64,000 nt of DNA. It comes from Bordetella parapertussis. Its GTDB lineage: Bacteria; Pseudomonadota; Gammaproteobacteria; Burkholderiales; Burkholderiaceae_C. Positions 1-8,175 of this stretch are shown here, in pieces. Made by a program: the position numbers and the translations under genes. The stretch lies in NCBI GenBank assembly GCA_945901125.1, contig CAMDKD010000007.1, forward strand, positions 30,732 through 94,731, given 5' to 3'. A model generated the notes under the pieces. That model was not told the DNA's origin. It worked only from the letters and a program-made list of their open reading frames with translations, and did no database searches. Position 1 is the first letter of the stretch. Each line of letters starts with the position of its first letter.

Positions 1-335
1 TCTTCGGCCAAGGCGGTGGCCTCATCGGCAACAAAACGGAACCGGCGATCGACTTGCACCGCTACCGGCATAGTTTCCAGGCAACGTTGACACGTTTGCG
101 GCAGCGACAGTGCGGCCTGCAAATGCATCCAGTGCTGCAAACGCGCGCCCTCGCCCCGGATTTGACCGTCAAGCGACCAATCGCATGCCGGGACGGTCGA
201 CACCGCTGCCGTGTCCGAACACACCTCAAGCACCCGGGGCAAGTCTGTCAAAGGTGTTTGTAGACGTATGCCGCCAGCCAGCTCGGTAAACCGCTGCGTA
301 TCCAGCGACCGGGCATTCCATTCGTTTGATGTCAT
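1..335 (-). CDS. yceD: YceD family protein (DUF177), 3' end cut by window
   Basis: I translated this stretch by hand from the ATG at 335 on the minus strand. It runs to the window edge without a stop, giving about 111 codons. Near residue 85 it has the C-x2-C pair (CQRC) followed by LE that is typical of YceD/DUF177 proteins. YceD normally lies just upstream of rpmF and has been linked to 23S rRNA and L32 production; rpmF would lie outside the window to the left. The gene is divergent from maf, with only about 27 bases between the two starts, the usual arrangement in Burkholderiales. The function beyond the family is not established here. The missing C-terminus prevents a length check. Confidence 0.82.
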   Translation of the reverse strand, partial: MTSNEWNARSLDTQRFTELAGGIRLQTPLTDLPRVLEVCSDTAAVSTVPACDWSLDGQIRGEGARLQHWMHLQAALSLPQTCQRCLETMPVAVQVDRRFRFVADEATALAE

Positions 336-362
336 GGCGTGCAGTGTAAGAGAATGGGGCGC

Positions 363-962
363 ATGTCCTCTGAACCATTTAAGCGCCTGCTGATACTAGG
401 CTCCACCTCCGTGTACCGGCGCGAACTGCTGCAACGCCTGCGCTTGCCTTTTGAAGTCGTCAGCCCGCAGGTGGACGAAACCCCTTTAGACGGCGAAGCC
501 CCGCAAGCGCTGGCCGAGCGCCTGGCGCTGGCCAAAGCGAATGCGGTGGCGCTTTTGCATCCCCGGGCCATTGTCATCGGCTCGGATCAGGTGGCAGATC
601 TCGACGGCGAACCTCTGGGCAAACCCGGCAACCACGCCAACGCCGTGCGCCAGTTGCAACGCATGCGCGGTCGCACCGTGGTGTTTCAAACAGCAGTGGC
701 AGTGGTCTGCCATGAATCAGGTTTTGCCGGACAAGCCTTGGCGCAGGTCAAGGTCGGCTTTCGCCAGCTCAGCGACCGGGCGATTGAAGATTATTTGCAG
801 GCGGAAAAACCGTATGACTGCGCGGGCAGCGCCAAAAGCGAAGGACTGGGCATTGCCTTGCTGGAAGTCATTGACAACCAGGACCCGACGGCGCTGGTCG
901 GCCTTCCGCTGATCCACACTTGCCGATTGTTGCGCGCGGCAGGCATGGCTTTGCTGGACTGA
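363..962 (+). CDS. maf: Maf/YceF-type nucleotide pyrophosphatase
   Basis: This is a Maf-family protein of 199 residues. The family hydrolyses non-canonical or modified nucleoside triphosphates (YceF members prefer m7GTP) in the cytoplasm. The N-terminus shows the family signature LILGSTSVYRRELL; the middle shows a GSDQVADLDG motif carrying the catalytic acid, and further on comes the YDCAGSAKSEG region. The YDCAGS segment is the version usual in YceF rather than in dTTP-type Maf. I chose the ATG at 363; an in-frame ATG at 354 and a GTG at 339 are alternatives that add only 3 or 8 residues. It is followed 7 bases later by a methyltransferase gene, so the two are probably co-transcribed. Confidence 0.9.
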   Translation: MSSEPFKRLLILGSTSVYRRELLQRLRLPFEVVSPQVDETPLDGEAPQALAERLALAKANAVALLHPRAIVIGSDQVADLDGEPLGKPGNHANAVRQLQRMRGRTVVFQTAVAVVCHESGFAGQALAQVKVGFRQLSDRAIEDYLQAEKPYDCAGSAKSEGLGIALLEVIDNQDPTALVGLPLIHTCRLLRAAGMALLD

Positions 963-969
963 ACAGAAC

Positions 970-1743
970 ATGACTTCGTCAACCAACGCTAAAGGGCGGC
1001 TGTTTCTGGTGCCGGCACCGCTGGATTTCATGTGCCAGACGCAAGCGCCGCTGAACCAGGTCATGCCCGAGGGCACGTTGCGCATCGCCTCGCAACTCGA
1101 CCATTGGGTTTGTGAGAACGCCAAGTCAGCCCGCGCTTTGCTCAAACGCATAGGCGATGTTCTTCCGCTGAAATCGGTATTGCAGGATCAACACATTGTT
1201 GAATTGCCGCGCCTGGTTCACAAGAAAGGTGACCACGCGGCCGGCATAAACACCGGTGCGCTGCTGACGCCTGCTTTGCAAGGACACAACATGGGCTTGG
1301 TCAGCGAAGCCGGCATGCCAGCGGTGGCTGATCCGGGCTCGTCGCTGGTGCGCGCAGCGCATGATGCAGGTATAGAAGTGATACCTTTGGTCGGCCCTTG
1401 TTCACTGCTGTTGGCGCTGGCGGCCAGCGGACTGAATGGTCAGCAATTCGCCTTTAACGGTTATTTGCCGCAAGATGCAGTGCTTCGAACACAACGGATT
1501 CAAGCGCTGGAAAAACGCGCATTGAGTTCGGGCGAAACCCAAATCTTCATAGAAACGCCTTACCGCAATGAAGCATTGCTTGCAGCTTTGCTGCATGGTT
1601 TGCAGACCAGCACACGGCTTTGCCTGTGCAGCAATTTAAGTCTGGCCGACATGCAAGTGCAAAGCCTGCGGGTGGCTGACTGGAAGAAAAAAGGGCAGGT
1701 ACCGGACAAGCACAGTCCGGTGGTGTTTGCGTTCGGGCCTTGA
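970..1743 (+). CDS. SAM-dependent methyltransferase, tetrapyrrole-methylase fold (RsmI-like)
   Basis: This 257-residue protein belongs to the SAM-dependent tetrapyrrole-methylase superfamily, related to RsmI, which methylates the ribose of C1402 in 16S rRNA. Supporting segments are GLVSEAGMPAVADPGSSLV, the loop typical of RsmI-like enzymes, then VIPLVGPCSLLLALAASG and the FIETPYRNEALL stretch. It lacks the C-terminal domain of long RsmI, and Burkholderiales usually carry this shorter paralogue directly after maf. Its substrate is therefore uncertain. The start is an ATG 7 bases behind the maf stop. It ends 42 bases before the convergent sppA stop. Confidence 0.82.
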   Translation: MTSSTNAKGRLFLVPAPLDFMCQTQAPLNQVMPEGTLRIASQLDHWVCENAKSARALLKRIGDVLPLKSVLQDQHIVELPRLVHKKGDHAAGINTGALLTPALQGHNMGLVSEAGMPAVADPGSSLVRAAHDAGIEVIPLVGPCSLLLALAASGLNGQQFAFNGYLPQDAVLRTQRIQALEKRALSSGETQIFIETPYRNEALLAALLHGLQTSTRLCLCSNLSLADMQVQSLRVADWKKKGQVPDKHSPVVFAFGP

Positions 1744-1785
1744 GTCAAGGCCTGCTGTTTGACAGGGTCAAGTGCCGCGAAAAAA

Positions 1786-2847
1786 TCAACGCAAATGCGG
1801 CACCAGATTAAGAGAAGCTTTCACCATGGCTTCGCCCATGGCGGCACCAAAACGCTTGGCCAGTCGCTCGGCCACATTGTCCTGGCGGCTGTAATCCACA
1901 ATGTCCTCAGCTTTGACCACATCGCGCGCCACAGTATCTAAAGTGCCGTAACCGTCAGCCAGTCCTAACTCAATGGCTTGCTGACCGCTCCAGAACAAGC
2001 CGCTGAAAGTCTCGGGCGCTTCTTTCAGTCGGTCACCGCGGCCTTCACGCACCACGGCGATAAATTGCTGGTGAATCTGGTTCAGCAATTGCTGAGCGTG
2101 GGTTTTTTGCGGTTTGGTCGGGGTGCTGAACGGATCCAGAAAGCCTTTGTTTTCACCGGCGGTCATCAGCCGGCGTTCGACACCAAGCTTATCCATCAAA
2201 CCTGTAAAACCAAAGCCGTCCATCAACACGCCTATGCTGCCGACGATGCTGGCTTTATCGACAAATATTTTGTCAGCGCCTGCTGCGATGTAATAAGCCG
2301 CCGAGGCACAGGTTTCTTCAACCACCGCATAAACAGGTTTTTGATGCAAGGCTTTCAGACGTTTGATTTCATCGTTGATCATGCCGGCCTGCACCGGGCT
2401 GCCGCCAGGTGAATTGATCAGCAGCACCACCGCTTGTGCGCCTTCGTCTTCGAAAGCCTGGCGCATGGAATCAATGATCCATTCAGCATTGGCGTTGGCA
2501 TCCGCGTCTATCTCGCCCTTGATGACTATCAGCGCGGTATGCGGTGTGGTGGTGGAATTGTTGGCGGCATTTTTGCCGTGGTGAAACGAATACCACAAAG
2601 CGCCCACAAACAGCAGCGTCCAGAACATGCGAAACCCTATGCGCCAGCGCCGGGCTGCGCGTTGCTCGGTCAACTGGGCCATCACCAAACGCTCCAGGGT
2701 TTCGCGCTCCCAGGCCAATGATTTATCCGCACCTGGCGCAGCCGCAGCGGCTGCGTGGTGAGAAGCTGTCGTCGCAGCAACGGGCTCAGCAGTGGCACCT
2801 TGGCCCGGGGTATTGTCAGGGGCAGGCTTGTTGATATCGTCTTGCAT
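1786..2847 (-). CDS. sppA: S49 family signal peptide peptidase SppA (short form)
   Basis: This is a membrane-anchored serine protease of about 353 residues, which in this family degrades leftover signal peptides in the inner membrane. The N-terminus is acidic and Ala/Pro-rich, followed by one transmembrane segment near residues 70-90 (FWTLLFVGALWYSF). The S49 core has VVLLINSPGGSPVQAG and the segment ETCASAAYYIAAGADKI, which carries the nucleophilic serine. It matches the single-domain SppA/SohB-like length rather than the double-domain E. coli SppA. I took the ATG at 2847; a TTG at 2853 would overlap the end of the Rieske gene. It is the last gene of a leftward run rluC-gph-Rieske-sppA. Confidence 0.88.
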   Translation of the reverse strand: MQDDINKPAPDNTPGQGATAEPVAATTASHHAAAAAAPGADKSLAWERETLERLVMAQLTEQRAARRWRIGFRMFWTLLFVGALWYSFHHGKNAANNSTTTPHTALIVIKGEIDADANANAEWIIDSMRQAFEDEGAQAVVLLINSPGGSPVQAGMINDEIKRLKALHQKPVYAVVEETCASAAYYIAAGADKIFVDKASIVGSIGVLMDGFGFTGLMDKLGVERRLMTAGENKGFLDPFSTPTKPQKTHAQQLLNQIHQQFIAVVREGRGDRLKEAPETFSGLFWSGQQAIELGLADGYGTLDTVARDVVKAEDIVDYSRQDNVAERLAKRFGAAMGEAMVKASLNLVPHLR

Positions 2848-2849
2848 TT

Positions 2850-3218
2850 TCAAAATTCCAAAGGCTTCAAGTTATAAGCAGTATGCCAGTGCACCACCCC
2901 GTTGCTTTCGCTGAGGGTAATTTTCACCAGACCACCGCGACACGGGCCGCCGACACATTCGCCGGTATCAGGTGCATAAGTCGCACCGTGGGTGGCGCAC
3001 AGCAACCAGCGTCCTTCTGTGTCAAAGAAACGGTCGGGCTGGAAATCCATTTCCATGGCCACATGGGTGCAGCGGTTCAAATACGCCTGCACCTGGCCTT
3101 CAAACCGCACCGCGAATGCGCGGCAAGTTTGCCCGGCATACACCACATCAAACGGCACAGCCAGGCCGCTGTCAGCCAGGTCGGCGCTGTTGCACAAGGC
3201 GACGGTGGCTTCAGCCAT
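2850..3218 (-). CDS. Rieske [2Fe-2S] domain protein
   Basis: This is a single-domain Rieske protein of 122 residues. The cluster ligands are visible as C-T-H (in NRCTHVAMEMDF) and C-A-T-H (in LLCATHGATY), the canonical CxH...CxxH pair. It resembles the small ferredoxin-type Rieske proteins that sit beside gph in Burkholderiales, and probably carries electrons or acts as a redox sensor. No partner oxygenase is encoded nearby, so the role is open. The start codon overlaps the 3' end of the gph-like gene by 8 bases, which implies translational coupling. Confidence 0.87.
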   Translation of the reverse strand: MAEATVALCNSADLADSGLAVPFDVVYAGQTCRAFAVRFEGQVQAYLNRCTHVAMEMDFQPDRFFDTEGRWLLCATHGATYAPDTGECVGGPCRGGLVKITLSESNGVVHWHTAYNLKPLEF

Positions 3219-3882
3219 GTCCGATCAACCAGTCGTGCAATTCGCTGACGTTGTGCGCCACCATCAATGGCTTCCAGCGGCCAAAGTCCGAGGTGCCGTG
3301 GGCACCGTAACTGACCGCCACGCTGGCGCAACCGGCGTTGTGCGCCATTTCCAAATCGTGGGTGGTGTCGCCGATCATCAAGGTGCGTTCAGGCGGGACA
3401 CCGAATTCGGCCATCAACTCATGCAACATGCGCGGATTCGGTTTGCCAGCCGTTTCATCTGCCGTGCGCGAGCCGTCAAACATGCCGCGTATTTCAACCT
3501 GGTGCAGCGCATCGTCCAGACCTTTGCGGCTTTTGCCGGTGGCCACGGTCAAGGTGTGCTGGCGCTCACGCAAAGCCTGCAACATGGGCAAAATGCCTTC
3601 AAACAAAGACAGGTCTTCATGGTGTTTGGCGTAATGGTGCCGGTAGCGGTCACCTAACTGCGGGTATTTGTCCTTGGGCACATCCGGCGCGGCGTGCGCC
3701 AGCGCCGGCATCAAGGCCATGCCGATCACATACGCAGCTTGCTCATCCGTGGGCTTTTGGCCGCCGACATCAACCACCGCCGCCTGTATGCAACGAACAA
3801 TGATTCGGGTCGAGTCGTACAGCGTGCCGTCCCAATCAAAAGCAATCAGATCAAACCGGCGCAAGCGGAGGGGGTTGGACAT
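3211..3882 (-). CDS. gph: HAD-superfamily hydrolase, phosphoglycolate phosphatase-like
   Basis: This is a haloacid-dehalogenase-fold phosphatase of 223 residues. The nucleophile motif is DLIAFDWDGTLYDS near residues 10-23; motif II/III is seen in TVATGKSRKGLDDAL and motif IV in TLMIGDTTHDLEMA. This layout fits Gph/PGP-like phosphatases, but HAD substrates cannot be read from sequence alone. It overlaps rluC by 32 bases upstream and the Rieske gene by 8 bases downstream, the usual rluC-gph pairing of betaproteobacteria. Confidence 0.85.
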   Translation of the reverse strand: MSNPLRLRRFDLIAFDWDGTLYDSTRIIVRCIQAAVVDVGGQKPTDEQAAYVIGMALMPALAHAAPDVPKDKYPQLGDRYRHHYAKHHEDLSLFEGILPMLQALRERQHTLTVATGKSRKGLDDALHQVEIRGMFDGSRTADETAGKPNPRMLHELMAEFGVPPERTLMIGDTTHDLEMAHNAGCASVAVSYGAHGTSDFGRWKPLMVAHNVSELHDWLIGHG

Positions 3883-4849
3883 GGTCTATGAAATTTTGTA
3901 ATTCTTCAGGTAACGCGGCTTCGACGGTTTCGCTTCGGCCGGTTTGCGGATGCACGAACTGTAACCGCCAGGCATGTAAAAACATGCGCTTCATACCCTG
4001 CGCTGCCAGCCGTTTGTTCAATTCGAAGTCGCCGTATTTGTCGTCACCGACGATGGGATAGCCTTGGCTGGCCAGGTGCACCCGGATCTGATGGGTACGC
4101 CCGGTTTTGATGGTGACTTCCAGCAGGCTGTAATCACCGACCAGCCTTGACACGCGCACCAGCGTGATGGCGCGCTGGGCGTTGGCGTCGTCTTTGGCGG
4201 CTATGCGCACCCGGCGCTCGCCTTCGCCCACACCATTGGGAATCAGATAGCGTTGCAGTGGCAGGTCAATGACTTTTTTATTCGACGGCCACTGGCCTTT
4301 GACCAGCGCCAAATAGGTTTTGCCGGTTTCACGGTCGCGGAACTGGTCTTGCAAACGGGTGAGAGCGCTGCGTTTTTTGGCCACCAGCAGCACGCCCGAG
4401 GTGTCGCGGTCCAGTCTGTGCACCAACTCCAGCATGCGCGCGCCGGGTCTGGCCTGGCGCAATTGCTCGATCACACCAAAGCTCACGCCGCTGCCGCCAT
4501 GTACCGCGACACCAGCAGGCTTGTCAATCGCCATCATTTGCTCGTCTTCCATCAAAACGGGGAATTCACGCCCGGGCGCCACCGGCGCATTGACGTCCAC
4601 CGTGGCGACCCGCACCGGCGGCAAACGCACCATGTCACCGGTTTGCACCCGGGTATCGGCGTTGACCCGGCCCTTGTTGATGCGGACTTCGCCGGTGCGG
4701 ATGATGCGGTAAACATGGGTTTTGGGTACGCCTTTGAGGTGGCGCAACAGGAAATTGTCCAGCCGCTGACCGGCCGATTCTTCGTCGACCAGCAAGGTCT
4801 TGACCGCTGCCGCCGCTGGCGCCTCAGGTGTGTCTATAATGTGCTTCAC
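3851..4849 (-). CDS. rluC: 23S rRNA pseudouridine synthase RluC
   Basis: This is an RluA-family pseudouridine synthase of 332 residues. An S4 RNA-binding domain lies at about residues 22-80, beginning AGQRLDNFLLRHLKGVPK. The catalytic domain shows LVHRLDRDTSGVLLVAKK, containing the HRLD motif with the catalytic aspartate, and later GRTHQIRVHLASQGYPIVGD. RluC modifies U955, U2504 and U2580 of 23S rRNA in E. coli. The start is a GTG. Its placement divergent from rne is typical of Burkholderiales and supports RluC over RluA or RluD. It is the first gene of a leftward run. Confidence 0.92.
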   Translation of the reverse strand: MKHIIDTPEAPAAAAVKTLLVDEESAGQRLDNFLLRHLKGVPKTHVYRIIRTGEVRINKGRVNADTRVQTGDMVRLPPVRVATVDVNAPVAPGREFPVLMEDEQMMAIDKPAGVAVHGGSGVSFGVIEQLRQARPGARMLELVHRLDRDTSGVLLVAKKRSALTRLQDQFRDRETGKTYLALVKGQWPSNKKVIDLPLQRYLIPNGVGEGERRVRIAAKDDANAQRAITLVRVSRLVGDYSLLEVTIKTGRTHQIRVHLASQGYPIVGDDKYGDFELNKRLAAQGMKRMFLHAWRLQFVHPQTGRSETVEAALPEELQNFIDHVQPPPLAPV

Positions 4850-5365
4850 CAGTGTCCGGTTCTAAGTGCTTGATTTGAATAAGAGATTAGAGCACGTCCC
4901 ACCTGCACTGAGAGGTCGATGCCCGATGTGGCCGCCGCAAGCCCTACCGCCAATCTGCGGTCTGCCCTGCGGCCACACAAGCCTATGCCTAGGAAAACGC
5001 TGAAACGGAATACCCCATTGCAGGTTTGTTGTGAACCTGCAAGGACCAAAGTGAGATTGTCGATACATATGAACCTGATCTGGGTGCTTATTAAAATGTG
5101 CTTCTCCTGGCTTTTGCCGGTTGAAAAGCTGCGCATTTCCCGCACTTTTGTTCGTGGTTTTTCAATGAACCCCATGGCTGTATGTGCCATGCCAGTTCGC
5201 CTTCAACTCGCCCGCATCCACCCGCCACCTGCCCGACGTCGCCGCTAAAGCGGTGAGTCCGGCGCATGACTGCGCGGTATTCCCTTTTCTTTTTCCTGCA
5301 TCAGCTGACGGCATCGTTGGGTCCACCGAGGCCCTGTGTTGTAACGCTATGAAAAGGAACGCATC
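4850..5365 (+). promoter_or_regulatory. Long structured leader/intergenic region upstream of rne
   Basis: This 516-base gap between the divergent rluC and rne has no convincing protein gene. It holds several perfect inverted repeats: 9 bp at 4927-4935 with 4969-4977; 9 bp with a 7-base loop at 5018-5026 with 5034-5042; CCGC-TAAA-GCGG at 5242-5253; and a 5-bp GCGCA/TGCGC hairpin around 5262-5275. A GGA-type ribosome site (AAGGAAC) lies 6 bases before the rne ATG. In other bacteria rne mRNA has a long 5' leader through which RNase E controls its own level. I infer a similar role here. The transcription start is not known. Confidence 0.5.
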
Positions 5366-8119
5366 ATGAAACGGATGCTTATCAACGCCACGCAAGCTGA
5401 AGAGCGCCGCCTGGCCATCGTCGACGGACAAAAACTGCTCGACTACGAAATCGAAATCGAAGGGCGCGAACAGCGCAAAGGCAATATTTACAAGGCCGTG
5501 GTGACACGCGTCGAGCCGTCTCTGGAAGCTTGCTTTGTCGATTACGGCGAAGAGCGCCACGGTTTTCTGCCGTTCAAGGAAATTTCCAAACAGTATTTCT
5601 CCAACAACGTGTCTGCCTCACAGGCGCGCATACAAGACGTCATCCGCGAAGGTCAGGAACTGCTGATCCAAGTGGAAAAAGAAGAGCGCGGCAACAAAGG
5701 CGCGGCGCTGACCACCTTTGTTTCGCTGGCCGGCCGTTATGTGGTGCTGATGCCCAACAACCCGCGCGGCGGCGGCGTCAGCCGTCGCATCGAAGGCGAC
5801 GACCGGGCCGAGCTCAAAGAAGCCATGGACCAGTTGGAATACCCCAACGGTATGTCCATCATCGCGCGCACAGCAGGCATTGGCCGCAGCGCCCCCGAGT
5901 TGCAATGGGACTTGAATTACCTGCTCAAACTCTGGACCGCCATCGACGGCGAGGCCAAAGGCGGCAAAGGTGCGTTCCTCATTTACCAGGAATCCAGCTT
6001 GGTGATTCGCGCCATCCGGGATTACTTCAACAATGACATCGGCGACATACTGATAGACACCGATGACATATACGATCAGGCGCAGCAGTTCATGGCCCAC
6101 GTCATGCCCGAGCATGCCGCCCGCGTCAAACGCTACCGCGACGACACGCCGCTGTTCAGCCGCTTCCAGATCGAACACCAGATCGAATCCGCTTATGCAC
6201 GCACTGTGACCCTGCCTTCCGGCGGCGCCATCGTGATCGACCACACCGAAGCACTGGTGTCGGTAGACGTGAACTCGGCTCGCGCCATCAAAGGCGGCGA
6301 CATCGAAGAAACCGCTACCCGCACCAACTTGGAGGCCGCCGACGAAGTGGCCCGCCAAATGCGTTTGCGCGATTTGGGCGGCCTGATCGTCATCGACTTC
6401 ATCGACATGGACGAATCGAAAAACCGCCGCGAAGTGGAAAACCGCTTGCGCGACGCGCTGCGCCAGGATCGCGCGCGCGTTCAATTCGGCACCATCAGCA
6501 AATTCGGTTTGATGGAAATGAGCCGCCAGCGCTTGCGCCCGGCGCTCTCAGAAGGCGCGTCCATTCCCTGCCCGCGTTGTGGCGGCTCCGGCCATGTGCG
6601 CGACACCGAAAGCTCGGCGCTGCAAATTCTGCGGATCATCCAAGAAGAGTCGATGAAAGAAAACACCGCCGCCGTGCACGCGCAAGTGCCGGTGGAAGTC
6701 GCTTCTTTCCTATTGAATGAAAAGCGTCCGGAAATCGCCAAGATCGAGTTAAAGCAACGCACCCATGTGCTGCTGATCCCGAACAAAGGTTTGGAGACAC
6801 CGAACTACAAACTCGAACGTCTGAAACACGACGACCCGCGTTTAGACAGCATTCAGGCCAGCTACAAAATGGCCGAAGAGATCGAAGACCCGACGGCGGT
6901 CACCCGCCGTTCGCAAGAGCCGACCAACCGCCAGACGCCGGTCATCAAAGGTGTGTTGCCGGATATGCCGGCACCAGCGGCTGAAGCCCGCCCCCCCCGC
7001 ACAGCTGAGACCCGCAGCACCGCTACAGCAACACCCGCAACCGGTGCAACAGCACCTGCTGAAAAAGGCTTTTTTGGCTGGCTCAAAGACTTGTTCAGCG
7101 GCGACAGCAAACCTGCTGCACCTGCGACAGACAAGAGCGGTACCAGCGCCAAACCCGGCGAACGCAGCGACGGCCGCACCGGTGGTCGCAGCGGCTCCGA
7201 CGGACGACGCGGCGGACGACGTGGTGAAGGCCGAGGAGAAGGTCGTGCTGACCGTGGCGAAGGCCGTGGTGAGCGCACAGAACGCCCTGATCGTGCAGAA
7301 CGCGGTGACAAACCGGATGCCCGTGGCGGCGAACGTACCGAAGGCCGTGGTGGCCGCGGCGGTCGTGGCGACAGACAGGACAGACCGCGCCAAGAGCCTC
7401 GTATGGATGAAACAGTCGTGGCAGAAACACAAAACCCGTCAACCGACAACGCTGACAGCAACGCAGGCGACCGTCCTGCCCGTCAAGGCCGTGAGCGCGG
7501 CGACGGCAGACGCGGTCGCGGTCGCCGTGGTGAACGCGCGCCCGTTGGTTCGCCGGACAGCACTGCGCCATTGGAAGACATGCAGGCAACGCAAACACAA
7601 ACGCATGTGGAACCACAAACCGCAGACAACGCGGGCGCAGATCACAGCGTGAGCACATCCAGCCAGGAGCAAACCCAGGAGCGCCGCGAACGTCGCGGTC
7701 GCGAACGCCCGGGTCGCGAGCGTCAGGCCCGTTCCAGCCAAGGCAGCGATGTATCCGCTATGTCTCAACCGCTTGAACAACAAGCGCATGAAGCCACTGC
7801 TTACCAAGCTCAACCGTCAGCCGCTGCTGCTGCCCCTGCTGCGGCAACCATAGCCACTGCGATCAGCATGCCCAAAGTCGGGTCCTACGATTTGCCACTG
7901 GCGCAGTTGCAGGATGTGGCGCAATCTTCAGGCTTGCAATGGGTCAATTCCAACCCTGAGCGTGTGGAGCAAATACAAGCAGCCATCGCTGCGGAACCTC
8001 GCCCGCCGCATGTACCGCGCGAGCGGGCTGCGCCTGTGGTGCTGGACGAAGGTCCGCTGATATTGGTGGAAACCAAACGCGATCTGGGTCAGTTACACAT
8101 GCCGTTTGAAAATCAGTAA
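5366..8119 (+). CDS. rne: Ribonuclease E
   Basis: RNase E, 917 residues, is the main mRNA-decay and rRNA/tRNA-processing endonuclease and the scaffold of the degradosome. The N-terminus MKRMLINATQAEERRLA is typical. An S1 domain covers roughly residues 37-120. The metal-binding aspartates lie in ALVSVDVNSA and LIVIDFIDMD, and the zinc-link cysteines are C402 and C405 in CPRCGG. Around residues 566-580 the motif EKGFFGWLKDLFSG looks like the amphipathic membrane-anchoring segment A. The remaining C-terminal third is disordered and very rich in Arg, Gly, Glu and Asp repeats, suited to RNA and partner binding. The gene ends just before a strong terminator. Confidence 0.97.
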   Translation: MKRMLINATQAEERRLAIVDGQKLLDYEIEIEGREQRKGNIYKAVVTRVEPSLEACFVDYGEERHGFLPFKEISKQYFSNNVSASQARIQDVIREGQELLIQVEKEERGNKGAALTTFVSLAGRYVVLMPNNPRGGGVSRRIEGDDRAELKEAMDQLEYPNGMSIIARTAGIGRSAPELQWDLNYLLKLWTAIDGEAKGGKGAFLIYQESSLVIRAIRDYFNNDIGDILIDTDDIYDQAQQFMAHVMPEHAARVKRYRDDTPLFSRFQIEHQIESAYARTVTLPSGGAIVIDHTEALVSVDVNSARAIKGGDIEETATRTNLEAADEVARQMRLRDLGGLIVIDFIDMDESKNRREVENRLRDALRQDRARVQFGTISKFGLMEMSRQRLRPALSEGASIPCPRCGGSGHVRDTESSALQILRIIQEESMKENTAAVHAQVPVEVASFLLNEKRPEIAKIELKQRTHVLLIPNKGLETPNYKLERLKHDDPRLDSIQASYKMAEEIEDPTAVTRRSQEPTNRQTPVIKGVLPDMPAPAAEARPPRTAETRSTATATPATGATAPAEKGFFGWLKDLFSGDSKPAAPATDKSGTSAKPGERSDGRTGGRSGSDGRRGGRRGEGRGEGRADRGEGRGERTERPDRAERGDKPDARGGERTEGRGGRGGRGDRQDRPRQEPRMDETVVAETQNPSTDNADSNAGDRPARQGRERGDGRRGRGRRGERAPVGSPDSTAPLEDMQATQTQTHVEPQTADNAGADHSVSTSSQEQTQERRERRGRERPGRERQARSSQGSDVSAMSQPLEQQAHEATAYQAQPSAAAAAPAAATIATAISMPKVGSYDLPLAQLQDVAQSSGLQWVNSNPERVEQIQAAIAAEPRPPHVPRERAAPVVLDEGPLILVETKRDLGQLHMPFENQ

Positions 8120-8137
8120 TTAACCAGACCCGTCTGC

Positions 8138-8170
8138 CAAAGGGCAAGCTGAACGCTTGCCCTTTTTTTA
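8138..8170 (+). terminator. Rho-independent terminator after rne
   Basis: A GC-rich stem AAGGGCAAGC / GCTTGCCCTT with a 4-base loop is followed by a run of seven T. It lies 19 bases after the rne stop and just before the end of the convergent hemY gene, so it may serve both directions. Confidence 0.88.
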
Positions 8171-8175
8171 TGTGT

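Noticed and set aside
4846..5190. A 114-codon open frame on the minus strand in the rluC-rne gap
   Set aside because: It overlaps inverted repeats of the rne leader, has no family features and lies upstream of rluC without a clear ribosome-binding site.
7140..7740. Repeated CG-rich units that look like a short tandem repeat or CRISPR-like array
   Set aside because: They encode the Arg/Gly/Glu-rich disordered tail of RNase E; the units vary in length and lack spacers.
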